The notes under the pieces were generated by a model. That model had not been told where the DNA came from, ran no database searches, and saw only the letters and a list, made by a program, of their open reading frames with translations. From contig NZ_JABEQF010000016.1 of the NCBI RefSeq assembly GCF_014174355.1, positions 24,246 through 88,245 on the forward strand: a stretch of 64,000 bases of DNA, written 5' to 3'. This document shows positions 35,371 to 44,134 of the stretch, one piece after another. The position numbers were made by a program, and so were the translations under genes. Each line of letters begins with the position of its first letter. Positions within the stretch are counted from its first letter, which is position 1. This stretch comes from Gluconacetobacter azotocaptans. GTDB lineage: Bacteria; Pseudomonadota; Alphaproteobacteria; Acetobacterales; Acetobacteraceae.

Positions 35371-37013
35371 GATTCCACCCCCCGGCCCCGCAGCGGGAAC
35401 ATGCCGCGCGGATGACGCTGGATGAACAGGATGACCAGGAGCAGCAGCAGGATTTTGCCCGACACCGCGCCCACCAGCGGTTCCAGCGCCTTGCCTCCCA
35501 CGCCCAGCGTCATCGCCGCCGCCAGCGTGCCCCACAGATTCCCCACGCCGCCGAACACGACGACCAGGAAGCTGTCGATGATATAGCCCTGCCCCAGGTT
35601 GGGGCTGACATTGTCGATCTGGCTGACCGCGACCCCCGCCAGGCCTGCGACGCCCGAGCCCAGCCCGAAGGTCAGCGCGTCCACGCGCGCGGTGCGGATG
35701 CCCATCAGCGCCGCCATGCGCCGGTTCTGCGTCACGGCGCGCATCTGCAGGCCCAGCGCCGTGCGGCGCAGCACAAGGAGCACCGCCCCCATGACCGCCC
35801 CGGCGAACAGCATGATCGCGAACCGGTCGAGCGTGATCGTCAGCCCGCCAAGCTGGAACGACCCCGCAAGCCAGCCCGGCGTCGCCACCGCGACGTTCGT
35901 CGGCCCGAACAGCGAGCGCACCGCCTGCTGCAGGACCAGCGACAGCCCCCAGGTGGCCAGAAGCGTCTCGAGCGGGCGGCCATAGAGAAAACGGATCAGC
36001 CCGCGCTCGATCAGCATGCCGGCCGCGCCGCAGACAAGGAAGGCCACCGGAACCGCCAGCGGCAGGCTGAAGGCCGCCAGTCCCGGCGCCACCGCCGTCA
36101 GCGTCTTCTGGGTCAGGTAGGTGGTGTACGCCCCCAGCATCACCAGTTCGCCATGGGCCATGTTGATGATGCCCATGACGCCGAACGTGATCGCAAGCCC
36201 CATCGCCGCCAGCAGCAGGACCGAGCCGAGGCTGAGGCCGTAGAACACCTGCTGCCCCAGGTTCCACAGGCGGATGCGCCGGTCGATCGTCACGATCGCG
36301 CGCCGCGCTGCCTTCCGCGCCTCGGCCGGCGCGGCCTCGTCGGCGGCGAAACGCGCCAGTACCGCGCGCGCGTCCAGCCCGCCGGCGTCACGCAGGACGC
36401 GCACGGCCGCGCTCTGCGCCTGCTCCCCGGTCGTGGGGGCCCCCGGGCTGAGCAGCATCGCGGCCCGCGCCCGCTGCAGCGGCACATCGAGCCCCGCCTC
36501 GTGCGGCGTCGCCAGTGCGCGTTCGACCACCGGCAGCATCGCGGGGTCGGGATGGTCGGCCAGCCGCACGGCGGCATCGCGGCGCGCGGCCGCGTCGCCG
36601 CCCAGAAGGGCCTGCCCGGCCATGGCCTGGGCCAGCGCGCCGCGCACCCGGTTGTTCTCGCGCACCATCCGTGCCCCGGCCGGCGCGGACGCCACGGGGG
36701 CGCCTGTCCGGGCGTCGGTCCAGCTTTCGCCCTCGCGGACGTACAGACCACCGTCCTCCGCCACGAAGAGATGGTGCGCCGACAGCGCACGCAGCACGGC
36801 CTGGGCCTGGGGCGCGCCCTCGGCCCCCAACCGGCCCACCGCCGCCGCGATCGCCTCGAAGTGCGGCGAGGTCAGTCCGGCAAAGGGGTCGACAGGGGAT
36901 GCCGCATCGGACGTCGTCCTATCCGACGTCTGGGCGCGCGAAGGGGCCGGGGCGCCCGCCAGGACCACGCCCAGCAGCACCAGCAGCGCGACCCGGCGCC
37001 GTCTTTCAGACAT
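35367..37013 (-). CDS. urtB: Urea ABC transporter permease UrtB, with large periplasmic N-terminal domain
   Basis: The protein of 548 residues has a signal-like start (RVALLVLLGVVLAGAPAPSRAQ), an Ala/Arg-rich region of about 240 residues without membrane segments, and then a LivH-like permease from about residue 270 (LGSVLLLAAMGLAITFGVMGIINMAHGELVMLGAY in pieces). UrtB proteins with this N-terminal extension are a known form of the family. The end RHPRGMFPLRGRGVES is typical. It overlaps urtA by 8 bp. Confidence 0.93.
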   Translation of the reverse strand: MSERRRRVALLVLLGVVLAGAPAPSRAQTSDRTTSDAASPVDPFAGLTSPHFEAIAAAVGRLGAEGAPQAQAVLRALSAHHLFVAEDGGLYVREGESWTDARTGAPVASAPAGARMVRENNRVRGALAQAMAGQALLGGDAAARRDAAVRLADHPDPAMLPVVERALATPHEAGLDVPLQRARAAMLLSPGAPTTGEQAQSAAVRVLRDAGGLDARAVLARFAADEAAPAEARKAARRAIVTIDRRIRLWNLGQQVFYGLSLGSVLLLAAMGLAITFGVMGIINMAHGELVMLGAYTTYLTQKTLTAVAPGLAAFSLPLAVPVAFLVCGAAGMLIERGLIRFLYGRPLETLLATWGLSLVLQQAVRSLFGPTNVAVATPGWLAGSFQLGGLTITLDRFAIMLFAGAVMGAVLLVLRRTALGLQMRAVTQNRRMAALMGIRTARVDALTFGLGSGVAGLAGVAVSQIDNVSPNLGQGYIIDSFLVVVFGGVGNLWGTLAAAMTLGVGGKALEPLVGAVSGKILLLLLVILFIQRHPRGMFPLRGRGVES

Positions 37014-38337
37014 GCCGCGTGCCGAGGCAGGCCTTCTTTACCGTGTCGTAATTGCCGCAGCGAATCGGCGCGCGCCAGTCGCCGATCAGGTTCCGCGTCT
37101 CGGGCACGAAGGGCGACCACGCCTGGCCCGGCACCGCGCGGGGCGTCTGCCAGACGACGTTGAACTGGCCGTCCTCCTGAATCTCGCCGATATAGACCGG
37201 CTTGGTGATGTGATGGTTGGGCAGGACCTCGGCGACGCTGCCCGTCAGGTTGGGCTGCTTCAGCCCCACCATGGTCTCGATCACCTTGTCATGGTCGGTG
37301 GTGCCGGCTTTGGTCACGGCCTGAACCCACAGGTTGAAGCCGATATAATGCGCCTCCATCGGATCGTTGGTGGTGCGCCTGGGGTTTTTCGTGAATGCGC
37401 GCCATTCCTGGATGAAGGCCTGGTTGGCCGGCGTATCGATGCTCTGGAAATAGTTCCAGGCGGCCAGCTGCCCCACCAGAGGCTTCGTGTCCATGCCTGC
37501 AAGCTCTTCCTCGCCGACGCTGAACGCCATGACGGGGATGTCCGTCGCGGAAATGCCCTGCGCCGCCAGTTCCTTGTAGAAAGGAACGTTGGCGTCGCCA
37601 TTGATGGTGGAAATCACCGCCGTCTTCCGGCCGGCCGAGCCGAACGTCTTGATCTGCGAGACGATGGTCTGCCAGTCGGACTGGCCGAACGGCGTGTAAT
37701 TGACCATGACATCGGCATCGCTGATGCCCTTCTGCTTCAGGTAGCTTTGCAGGATCTGGTTGGTGGTGCGCGGATAGACATAATCCGTGCCGACCAGCGC
37801 AAAGCGCTTCGCCCCGCCGCCATCCTCGCTCAGCAGGTAGTCGACCGCCGGAATAGCCTGCTGGTTCGGCGCCGCGCCCATGTAGAAGACGTTGCGGCTG
37901 CATTCCTGCCCTTCGTACTGAACGGGATAGAACAGGATGCCGTCGAGTTCCTCGAAGACCGGCAGGACGGCCTTGCGCGACACGCTGGTCCAGCAGCCGA
38001 AGGTGGCGGACACCTTGTCCACGGCCAGAAGCTGCCGTGCCTTTTCGGCAAAGAGCGGCCAGTTGGAGGCCGGATCGACCACCACCGCCTCCAGCGGCCG
38101 GCCCAGCACGCCGCCCTTCCTGTTCTGAAGCTCGACCAGCATCAGGATCACGTCCTTCAGCGTCGTCTCGCTGATCGCCATCGTGCCGGACAGCGAATGC
38201 AGCACGCCGATGCGGATGGGTTCGCCTGACGGGGGCGCCGCGCGCAGCGTCCGGCTTCCGCCGAGCATCGCCGCCGATGCCGCAAGACTGAAGCGGGCGA
38301 AGTCGCGGCGGGTAATGCGCATCGTCGGGTCCGTCAT
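37006..38337 (-). CDS. urtA: Urea ABC transporter substrate-binding protein UrtA
   Basis: This 443-residue protein has a Tat signal (ITRRDFARFSLAASAAMLGG) and the periplasmic binding fold of UrtA. Family blocks are PIRIGVLHSLSGTMAISETTLKDV, EAVVVDPASNWPLFAEKARQLL, VSATFGCWTSVSRKAVLPV, LFYPVQYEGQECSRNVFYMGAAPNQQ (in parts) and ALVGTDYVYPRTTN. It binds urea (or a related amide) in the periplasm. The start at 38337 is chosen because AAGGA lies 9 bases upstream; other ATGs at 38346, 38358 and 38427 are less well placed. It heads the urt set and lies 104 bp after the TPR-sulfotransferase gene. Confidence 0.93.
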   Translation of the reverse strand: MTDPTMRITRRDFARFSLAASAAMLGGSRTLRAAPPSGEPIRIGVLHSLSGTMAISETTLKDVILMLVELQNRKGGVLGRPLEAVVVDPASNWPLFAEKARQLLAVDKVSATFGCWTSVSRKAVLPVFEELDGILFYPVQYEGQECSRNVFYMGAAPNQQAIPAVDYLLSEDGGGAKRFALVGTDYVYPRTTNQILQSYLKQKGISDADVMVNYTPFGQSDWQTIVSQIKTFGSAGRKTAVISTINGDANVPFYKELAAQGISATDIPVMAFSVGEEELAGMDTKPLVGQLAAWNYFQSIDTPANQAFIQEWRAFTKNPRRTTNDPMEAHYIGFNLWVQAVTKAGTTDHDKVIETMVGLKQPNLTGSVAEVLPNHHITKPVYIGEIQEDGQFNVVWQTPRAVPGQAWSPFVPETRNLIGDWRAPIRCGNYDTVKKACLGTRHV

Positions 38338-38441
38338 GTCGTCCATTCCTTCTGACATGGCGCCATTGGTCCCGTATCCGCGAGGGATTGGCCATACGCA
38401 ATCTGGCGTAGATGCCACCCTTCCCACCGACGTGAAGCGCG

Positions 38442-40019
38442 TCAGTCGATGGCGATGCCATGCCTTTCAAGGATGCGCCGCGCCGGTTCCAGCGCGGCCG
38501 CATGGCGCCGCCAGCGGGCCAGCGCGTCGCGATAGATCGGGCGACGGACCTGCGCCGCGCTGGGGGTCGAAACCGGCGACGCATTGGTGTGGAAGGACAG
38601 GCACGCATCCGCCCAGTCCAGCCCGCAATGCGCGAGCAGGCGCCGCGTCACCCCTTCCTGGTCCGCGACGATCTCCTCGTACCGCACCTCCAGCACCCGG
38701 CCTGGAACCGCCTGCTGCCAGAAGCGCATCAGCCGGTCGAAGCGCACGTAATATTCCGCGATGTCCTCGATGCTGTAGCTGTAATCGTAATAACGCGAGG
38801 TGGTGGCGAAGAGATTCTTGAAATTGCTCAGCACCGTGTCCATCGGATGGCGCCTCAGGCACACGATCCGCGCCTGCGGCAGGGCGCGGGCGATCATGCC
38901 GGCATAGAGGAAATTGCCGGGCAACTTGTCGCTGAACCGACGGCCGTCCTGCGGCACGTGCGCCAGGGCACGCTGCATGTAGGCCCGCCCGATCGCCCCC
39001 TGGTCCTTCCCCGCCGCGTGCATGATGGTCTCGGGGTCCAGCACCGTGCGGCTGCGGGTGCGCGACGCCAGCTTGACCGCGATGGGAAAGGCCTGAAGTT
39101 CGCCCGCGCCCACGACATCCGGATGCGACGACAGGATCCGGTCGACCAGGGTGGTGCCGGTGCGCGGCATGCCGATCACGAAGATCGGCGCATCCTGCGG
39201 CGGATCGGTCACCGGGGCAGCCGCGCAGACCGGCCAGTTGGCCTCCATCGCGTCGAAGACCTCGGCATCGCGTGCAAAGCTGTAGGGCAATGTGCGGCGA
39301 TGCGCCGCATTGGCGTCCCACAGCCAGCGGAAGGACTCCTCGGTTTCGCCCAGATCCTCCAGTTCCTTCGACAGCGCGTAGCCCAGCAGCAGCCGCGCCT
39401 CCGGCTCGCGCGCCGCCGCCAGCGCCGCGCGCAGGCGCGGCACGTGGTTGCGTTCGGCCGTCTGGCGACGCAGGCCGGCCAGCGTGTGATGCGCCCGCGC
39501 ATGGCCGGGCGCGCGCGCCAGCAGCGCCTCGAACGCCTGTTCCGAATCCGCGACGCGCCCGACGAAGCTCAGCGCCACCGCATGATTGTAGCGGAACTGC
39601 ATGTCATCGGGCGTGGCCCGCACCGCGGCCGCGAAATGCGGAATCGACGCCTCGTGTTCGGTCAGGCGCGCATAGGCGCACCCCAGCGTATCCCGCGTCA
39701 GCGCATCCGCCTTCTCGCCCGCGACCAGACAGGCCTCGGCCTCGCGCAGCGCCGCAGCAGCCTCCCCGTCCCGTCTCAGCAGCAGCAGGCACCGGGCGAA
39801 CTGCGCGAAATATTCGGCGGAACGGCCCAGTTCGGTCGCGGCCTGCAACAGCGCCGTCCCCCCGCCGACATTGCCCAGCGTGACGTCGCCTATCCCCATC
39901 AGGAAATGCGCCTCGGCCGAGCGGGGCTCGCGCGCGGCGACGGCGGCGGCGATCTGGCGGGCCTGAAGCGGCTCGCCCCGTGCCAGCGCATGGCGCGCCT
40001 GCCTCAGATCGGGCCTCAT
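38442..40019 (-). CDS. TPR-repeat sulfotransferase-family protein
   Basis: The protein of 525 residues has an N-terminal half of tetratricopeptide-like helices (about residues 1-215) and a C-terminal sulfotransferase domain. The 5'-phosphosulfate loop is PIFVIGMPRTGTTLVDRIL (about residues 278-296), and IVCLRRHPMDTVLSNF is the 3'-phosphate-binding block. PAPS-dependent sulfotransferases of this TPR type are frequent in alphaproteobacteria and mostly unassigned. It overlaps the HupE/UreJ-like gene by 4 bp, so it is cotranscribed with the amine dehydrogenase genes. A role in amine metabolism is not evident; it may modify a secreted protein or cell-surface sugar. Confidence 0.82.
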   Translation of the reverse strand: MRPDLRQARHALARGEPLQARQIAAAVAAREPRSAEAHFLMGIGDVTLGNVGGGTALLQAATELGRSAEYFAQFARCLLLLRRDGEAAAALREAEACLVAGEKADALTRDTLGCAYARLTEHEASIPHFAAAVRATPDDMQFRYNHAVALSFVGRVADSEQAFEALLARAPGHARAHHTLAGLRRQTAERNHVPRLRAALAAAREPEARLLLGYALSKELEDLGETEESFRWLWDANAAHRRTLPYSFARDAEVFDAMEANWPVCAAAPVTDPPQDAPIFVIGMPRTGTTLVDRILSSHPDVVGAGELQAFPIAVKLASRTRSRTVLDPETIMHAAGKDQGAIGRAYMQRALAHVPQDGRRFSDKLPGNFLYAGMIARALPQARIVCLRRHPMDTVLSNFKNLFATTSRYYDYSYSIEDIAEYYVRFDRLMRFWQQAVPGRVLEVRYEEIVADQEGVTRRLLAHCGLDWADACLSFHTNASPVSTPSAAQVRRPIYRDALARWRRHAAALEPARRILERHGIAID

Positions 40020-41068
40020 AGCGCGGCCACCAGCCCGAACATCGCGGCGATCCTGTCGATCATCCAGAAGGCGCCCATCGAACCCGCCGCATAAAGCGCC
40101 ACGCCCCGCACAGCCTGCGCCACGCCCAGACTCCGGAAAAGCAGCAGGCTCAACGTCACGATCGCCACGAAAATCAGCTGGCCGATTTCCACCCCCACGT
40201 TGAAGCTGACCAGCGCCGCAAGGCGCTCGGGCGGGGCGACGCCGATCTCGCGCAGCGCATCGGCAAAGCCCAGCCCATGCAGAAGGCCGAAGCTGCCCAC
40301 GACGAAGGCATAGCGCCCCAGCGGGAAACGCCCCCCCGCCATGCGCCGGGGCGCAAGCACGCCTTCCTGCGCCATGAACATGATCGACAGGGCGATCACG
40401 GCCTCGACGGGCGGTTCGGGCACGTCGATCACATGCAGAAAGGACAGCGCCAGCGAAATGGAATGGCCGATCGTGAACGTCGTGATCAGCAGCAGCAGCC
40501 GCGCGCCCCCCGTCAGCATGCACAGGCACAGCACGAAGGTCAGATGATCCCAGCCGGTCAGGATGTGCAGGATGCCGAGTTCGGCGTAATAAGCCACGAC
40601 CGCCGGCGCCGACCGCACGACCGGCATGCCCCGGGCCACCGCCAGCGCGGCGCGTCCGGCCTCGAGTTCCACGGGGTGGCGGGCATGATCGGCGCTGAGG
40701 GCACTCTGGAAGGTCGCCCCGTCGAGGCGCCAGGGCGTGTCGATCCGCTCGGCGGGCGTCAGCGAATGGTCACAGCGCAGGGTGACCGCGATTGCCACCC
40801 GGGCGCCGCCGCCCGTCTCCTCGCGCCCCGTCGTGACACAGCCCCGGGGCAGGCCCAGGGGCTCGGGCGTCGCCACGCTCTGCGGCAGGTCCACCGTCAG
40901 CACATAGGTGCCGGGGGCGGCACCGCGCGTGAAGCTGAAATCGCCCGCGTTGAAGACATCGGCACGGGCCTGCGATGCCAGCAGGCCCAGCGACGCGACG
41001 ACCACGGCCAGCCCCGCGCGGAGCGCGCACCGCATCCGCCGCACGGTGCTATCGTTCCACGGCGACAT
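40016..41068 (-). CDS. HupE/UreJ-family membrane protein
   Basis: The 350-residue protein has a signal peptide, a periplasmic beta-rich part of about 130 residues (DVFNAGDFSFTRGAAPGTYV), and then a membrane domain with about seven helices. The second part has LGILHILTGWDHLTFVLCLC, TTFTIGHSISLALSFL, EAVIALSIMFMAQE, GLLHGLGFADAL and VSFNVGVEIGQL, the conserved histidine/glutamate segments of the HupE/UreJ_2 family. HupE/UreJ relatives are linked to nickel handling in hydrogenase and urease clusters. Whether this branch transports metal is unproven. The ATG at 41068 gives a 20-bp overlap with the isomerase gene; 41035 is an alternative. Confidence 0.8.
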   Translation of the reverse strand: MSPWNDSTVRRMRCALRAGLAVVVASLGLLASQARADVFNAGDFSFTRGAAPGTYVLTVDLPQSVATPEPLGLPRGCVTTGREETGGGARVAIAVTLRCDHSLTPAERIDTPWRLDGATFQSALSADHARHPVELEAGRAALAVARGMPVVRSAPAVVAYYAELGILHILTGWDHLTFVLCLCMLTGGARLLLLITTFTIGHSISLALSFLHVIDVPEPPVEAVIALSIMFMAQEGVLAPRRMAGGRFPLGRYAFVVGSFGLLHGLGFADALREIGVAPPERLAALVSFNVGVEIGQLIFVAIVTLSLLLFRSLGVAQAVRGVALYAAGSMGAFWMIDRIAAMFGLVAAL

Positions 41069-41873
41069 CGAAATCCCTTCTCAAACGCGCGACCTCGGCC
41101 GCGATCGCGGCATCGCGTTCCTCGGATATCATGTCGGCCCGGATGGCGTCGCGCACCTTGTCGTAAGGGGCCTGGGTCGCGGGGGTGCGGGCCTCGACCC
41201 GAACGAAATGAAAGCCCCGGCTCGATCGGATCGGGCCGGTCCAGGTGCCGGCCGGCGCGGCCTGCAGCGCATGCAGGAAGTCGAGCCCGAACATGCTGCT
41301 GATCATCGACTGGCCATAGGCGGGCAGATCATGGCCCATCCAGAAATCATCGCCCTTCACCTCCTGCCCCTGGCGCAGCGCCATGAGGATGGAGACGGGA
41401 TCCTGCGGCGCGGTACGGAAGAAGACATGGCGGAAGCTGATCTCGGGCTCGCCGCGATAGAGGTTCGGATGGGCGGCGTAATAGGCCCGCATCTGCGCCT
41501 CGGTCGGGTCCGGGGGCGAACCTCCGACCATGAAACGGACCTGGTCGATCATGCGCTGCCGGATATTGCCGTCGGCAAGGTACAGCCGCCGCCGCAGCGA
41601 TTCCCTGAACAGGATCTCGTCGGCGACATAGCCGTCGAGGACCGTGCGCCTCTCCTTCTCATCGGGCTCGTGCCCGGAAAGCGTCGCGTAATCGTCGAAC
41701 AATGTCCATTGGACCGACCGCGGAATGTCGATCGTCTCACGACACCCCTCCAGCACCCAGTACAGCAGGAAACAGCATCCGCCGATCACCAGAAAGGCGA
41801 GGAACGGCACGGCGTCCCGCCACGCGGGGCCGCCCATGTCCCGGGCATCGTCACGAGGGGGCATCATGGTCAC
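41049..41873 (-). CDS. Peptidyl-prolyl cis-trans isomerase (parvulin/PpiC type), membrane-anchored
   Basis: This protein of 274 residues has one N-terminal membrane anchor (VPFLAFLVIGGCCFLLYWVL, about residues 22-41). A SurA/PpiD-like helical region is followed by a parvulin domain, with YRGEPEISFRHVFFRTAPQ at its start and WTGPIRSSRGFHFVRVEAR at its end. It should act on periplasmic proteins. Its position right after the cytochrome gene and before the HupE-like gene suggests a dedicated folding factor for the amine dehydrogenase or its cytochrome. It overlaps both neighbours (4 bp and 20 bp). Confidence 0.78.
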   Translation of the reverse strand: MTMMPPRDDARDMGGPAWRDAVPFLAFLVIGGCCFLLYWVLEGCRETIDIPRSVQWTLFDDYATLSGHEPDEKERRTVLDGYVADEILFRESLRRRLYLADGNIRQRMIDQVRFMVGGSPPDPTEAQMRAYYAAHPNLYRGEPEISFRHVFFRTAPQDPVSILMALRQGQEVKGDDFWMGHDLPAYGQSMISSMFGLDFLHALQAAPAGTWTGPIRSSRGFHFVRVEARTPATQAPYDKVRDAIRADMISEERDAAIAAEVARLRRDFDVAVER

Positions 41874-42406
41874 ATCGGCTTGTAATCAAGCAGGGATTGC
41901 GGCGCGCCGCAAACCTTGATGATGCGCTCCACCGCCTGCTGGCGCCTCAGGTGCAGCGGCACCGTGGACTCGGGGGCGGCGCGCATGACACCGACCTCGC
42001 GCGCGGTGAACGGCGCGGCATGCACGCTGCCCGGTGTCGCCCCCAGCGTGAAGATGACGAAATTCAGCACGTCCGCCAGATCGGCATCCGACAGCGACGC
42101 CCGCGTGACGTTGGGCAGCCCGTCCACATAGGCGCGCCCCTGCGCATCGCAGACCAGCCAGCCCGCCTGCCCGCGCAGCAGCGGCACCGAATGCGGCGGC
42201 GACAGTCCCAGCGTGCCGTGGCACCCGCCGCAATGCAGCATGTAGTTGGTCTGGGCGTGGTTGAACGTCACCGCCCGCCGCTCCACCGCGCTGTTGTCGG
42301 CCGCGCGCGCCACGGGGCACGCCGCGACGCACAGCATGCTGGCCAGCATGCCCGCCAGGGCGCGCGGGGCCAGGACACGTTTCACCGCACGCGACCGTGC
42401 CGTCAT
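41870..42406 (-). CDS. Small periplasmic c-type cytochrome of the amine dehydrogenase cluster
   Basis: The 178-residue protein has a signal peptide (LAPRALAGMLASMLCVAACPVARA) and one heme-binding motif HCGGCH (C59, C62, H63). A methionine for the sixth heme ligand could be in one of the later segments, but I cannot assign it. It lies directly after mauA with an ATGA overlap. A monoheme cytochrome c gene at this place is also described after aauA in the aromatic amine dehydrogenase cluster of Alcaligenes faecalis. The likely role is electron acceptor for the quinoprotein. Confidence 0.8.
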   Translation of the reverse strand: MTARSRAVKRVLAPRALAGMLASMLCVAACPVARAADNSAVERRAVTFNHAQTNYMLHCGGCHGTLGLSPPHSVPLLRGQAGWLVCDAQGRAYVDGLPNVTRASLSDADLADVLNFVIFTLGATPGSVHAAPFTAREVGVMRAAPESTVPLHLRRQQAVERIIKVCGAPQSLLDYKPM

Positions 42407-42954
42407 TCCGCCACGCCCACCAGCGCCGCCGTCGAACAGTGATAGGCCATGCTGGACGTGCCGAAGCACCAGATGATCTCGTTGTTCGCCTGCGGGCGAT
42501 AGGTCGGCAGCGCCCCGTCGGTATTGTCGCAATGGCACTGGCGGCACGAGGACGTGCCGCAGCAGTCGCGATAGGCGATAAGGTAGCTGCGCTTGTCCGC
42601 CGGATTGTAGCAGGTGCCCACCCACGAGGTCAGCGAGGGCTGCGTGCCCGGCGGGCAACTGTGCACCCCGCCGCCGCAGCAACTGCACAGCGATCCATCG
42701 ATGGCGCAGTACCGCCAGTAATTGCAGCGCGTATCGTCGGTCACCTGGGCGTTCTTCTGGAATTCCGTCAGCCGGGGCGTCGTGGCGGCGTGCGCCCTGG
42801 ACCGGTCGACCGGCAGAAGGGGAAAGACCGGCGCCGCGGCAAGCGCCAGCCCCACGCGCGACAGTACGCCCCGCCGCGACGTGCCCGACGCCAGCCGCCG
42901 CGTCAGCTTCTCGCTCCAGCCCTCGAAAAGCCGCCCATCAAACATCTGTGCCAC
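42403..42954 (-). CDS. mauA: Amine dehydrogenase light (TTQ-bearing) subunit
   Basis: The 183-residue protein has a long Tat-type leader (TSRRGVLSRVGLALAAAP) and a Cys-rich mature part with 14 cysteines. The two tryptophans that form tryptophan tryptophylquinone are W111 in LTSWVGTCYNP and W162 in NEIIWCFGTS. SYLIAYRDCCG is another family signature. Part of the sequence resembles methylamine dehydrogenase and part resembles aromatic amine dehydrogenase. The small subunit carries the cofactor and oxidises a primary amine to aldehyde plus ammonia in the periplasm. TTQ formation by MauG-type enzymes is expected, but no such gene is here. An alternative name is aauA. Confidence 0.92.
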   Translation of the reverse strand: MAQMFDGRLFEGWSEKLTRRLASGTSRRGVLSRVGLALAAAPVFPLLPVDRSRAHAATTPRLTEFQKNAQVTDDTRCNYWRYCAIDGSLCSCCGGGVHSCPPGTQPSLTSWVGTCYNPADKRSYLIAYRDCCGTSSCRQCHCDNTDGALPTYRPQANNEIIWCFGTSSMAYHCSTAALVGVAE

Positions 42955-43002
42955 CGTGAAGATCTCCCCCTTGAGGCGGGTGTCGTGTTGTCCTGCCGTC
43001 CC

Positions 43003-43602
43003 TCAGGCCGCATTCGGGCTGGGATGGAGGGAGCGAATGTAATCCTGTGCCGAGGCGAAGCCGGTCTCGTCCGCGACCACCAGGCTTTCGACATGCTCGC
43101 GGGTGTTCAGCAGCCCCTTGGACGCAATGGTTCCGTCGGCGCGCAGCAGCACGCCATACGGCAGCTTGCCCACATGGAACGCCAGGCCGGGCGCCGCGCT
43201 GTTGATGACCGAAGCCGGCTCCAGCCCATAGCGCGCGATCAACTTGCCGATCGCCGCTTCCCCGTCGTCGCCGACGAAGAACAGCTTCAGCCGCTCCGAC
43301 TGGGCCGTCGCCCGCACGATCGGGATGATCTTGGCGCAGACCGGACAGTCGGAGGCGACGAACATCAGCAGGACGGCACGCGCGCCCATCGCGCCGGGCG
43401 CGATCTCGACCACGGCGCCATCCATCGCCGTCAGGGTCAGGCGCGGGGCCACAGCCCCGACCTTGGGGCCGCCATCGGTCACCAGCGCGCCCATCGGGGC
43501 GATGCGCTCGTGCAGCACGCCGATCTGGCGCGCCAGGGCGACCACCGCGACGGTCAGAAGGGCGGAGACGATCCAGAGCAGGAAATTCGAAGTCACCATC
43601 AT
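43003..43602 (-). CDS. mauD: MauD-like thiol-disulfide protein
   Basis: This protein of 199 residues has an N-terminal membrane anchor and a thioredoxin-like fold with the redox motif DCPVC (C86, C89) and VGKLPYGVLLRADGTIASKG near the end. MauD helps form the many disulfides of the light subunit in the periplasm. It lies one base after mauE and 48 bp before mauA, the fixed order mauE-D-A known from methylamine and aromatic amine dehydrogenase clusters. Confidence 0.9.
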   Translation of the reverse strand: MMVTSNFLLWIVSALLTVAVVALARQIGVLHERIAPMGALVTDGGPKVGAVAPRLTLTAMDGAVVEIAPGAMGARAVLLMFVASDCPVCAKIIPIVRATAQSERLKLFFVGDDGEAAIGKLIARYGLEPASVINSAAPGLAFHVGKLPYGVLLRADGTIASKGLLNTREHVESLVVADETGFASAQDYIRSLHPSPNAA

Positions 43603-43603
43603 G

Positions 43604-44128
43604 TCATGCGTCCTGACGTGGAGCGAGCCGGGGCGAAGCCATGCCGCCCAGCGATATCGCCGTCGAAACCAGAAGAAAGATCAGCAGCCCCCCCGCGATG
43701 GGCAGCGGCGTCCACGCGGGCTGGGCACAGGCGGCGCGCGCCGCCAGAAACCCGGCAAGAAGCAGGTCCAGCACGACCTTGCGCCACGAGATGGGCTGCG
43801 GCGCGCCGCCACACGCGCAATCGAGGTCGCGCCGGCCGCGCAGCAGGTTGACGGCCATCGCCAGCGCGAAGACCACGAACAGCAGCGCCGCGGTCACCCC
43901 CGCGACACGCGGAAAAACGACACCGGCCAACGCCGCGCCGGCGCCCAGCTCCAGCAGCACGACGGCCAAGGCGGCCCCGTCGAGAAGCGGCACGGGCACC
44001 AGCCGATAGGCCGCCAGGCGACGCATCCATTCCGCCCGGTCGCGCAGCTTGCCCAGCCCCGCGACAAGAAGCAGCCAGCCCGCGGCCGCGGCCGCGGCGT
44101 CGATCGCGATGTCCGCCGCCTCCATCAC
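43604..44128 (-). CDS. mauE: MauE-like membrane protein
   Basis: The 174-residue protein has four to five membrane helices and the conserved CACGG motif (LDCACGGAPQPISWRKV, about residues 102-118). MauE is needed for stable light-subunit maturation together with MauD. The frame begins MMEAAD, so either of two ATGs (44128 or 44125) may be used. It follows mauB by 6 bp. Confidence 0.88.
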   Translation of the reverse strand: MMEAADIAIDAAAAAAGWLLLVAGLGKLRDRAEWMRRLAAYRLVPVPLLDGAALAVVLLELGAGAALAGVVFPRVAGVTAALLFVVFALAMAVNLLRGRRDLDCACGGAPQPISWRKVVLDLLLAGFLAARAACAQPAWTPLPIAGGLLIFLLVSTAISLGGMASPRLAPRQDA

Positions 44129-44134
44129 CCTGCC

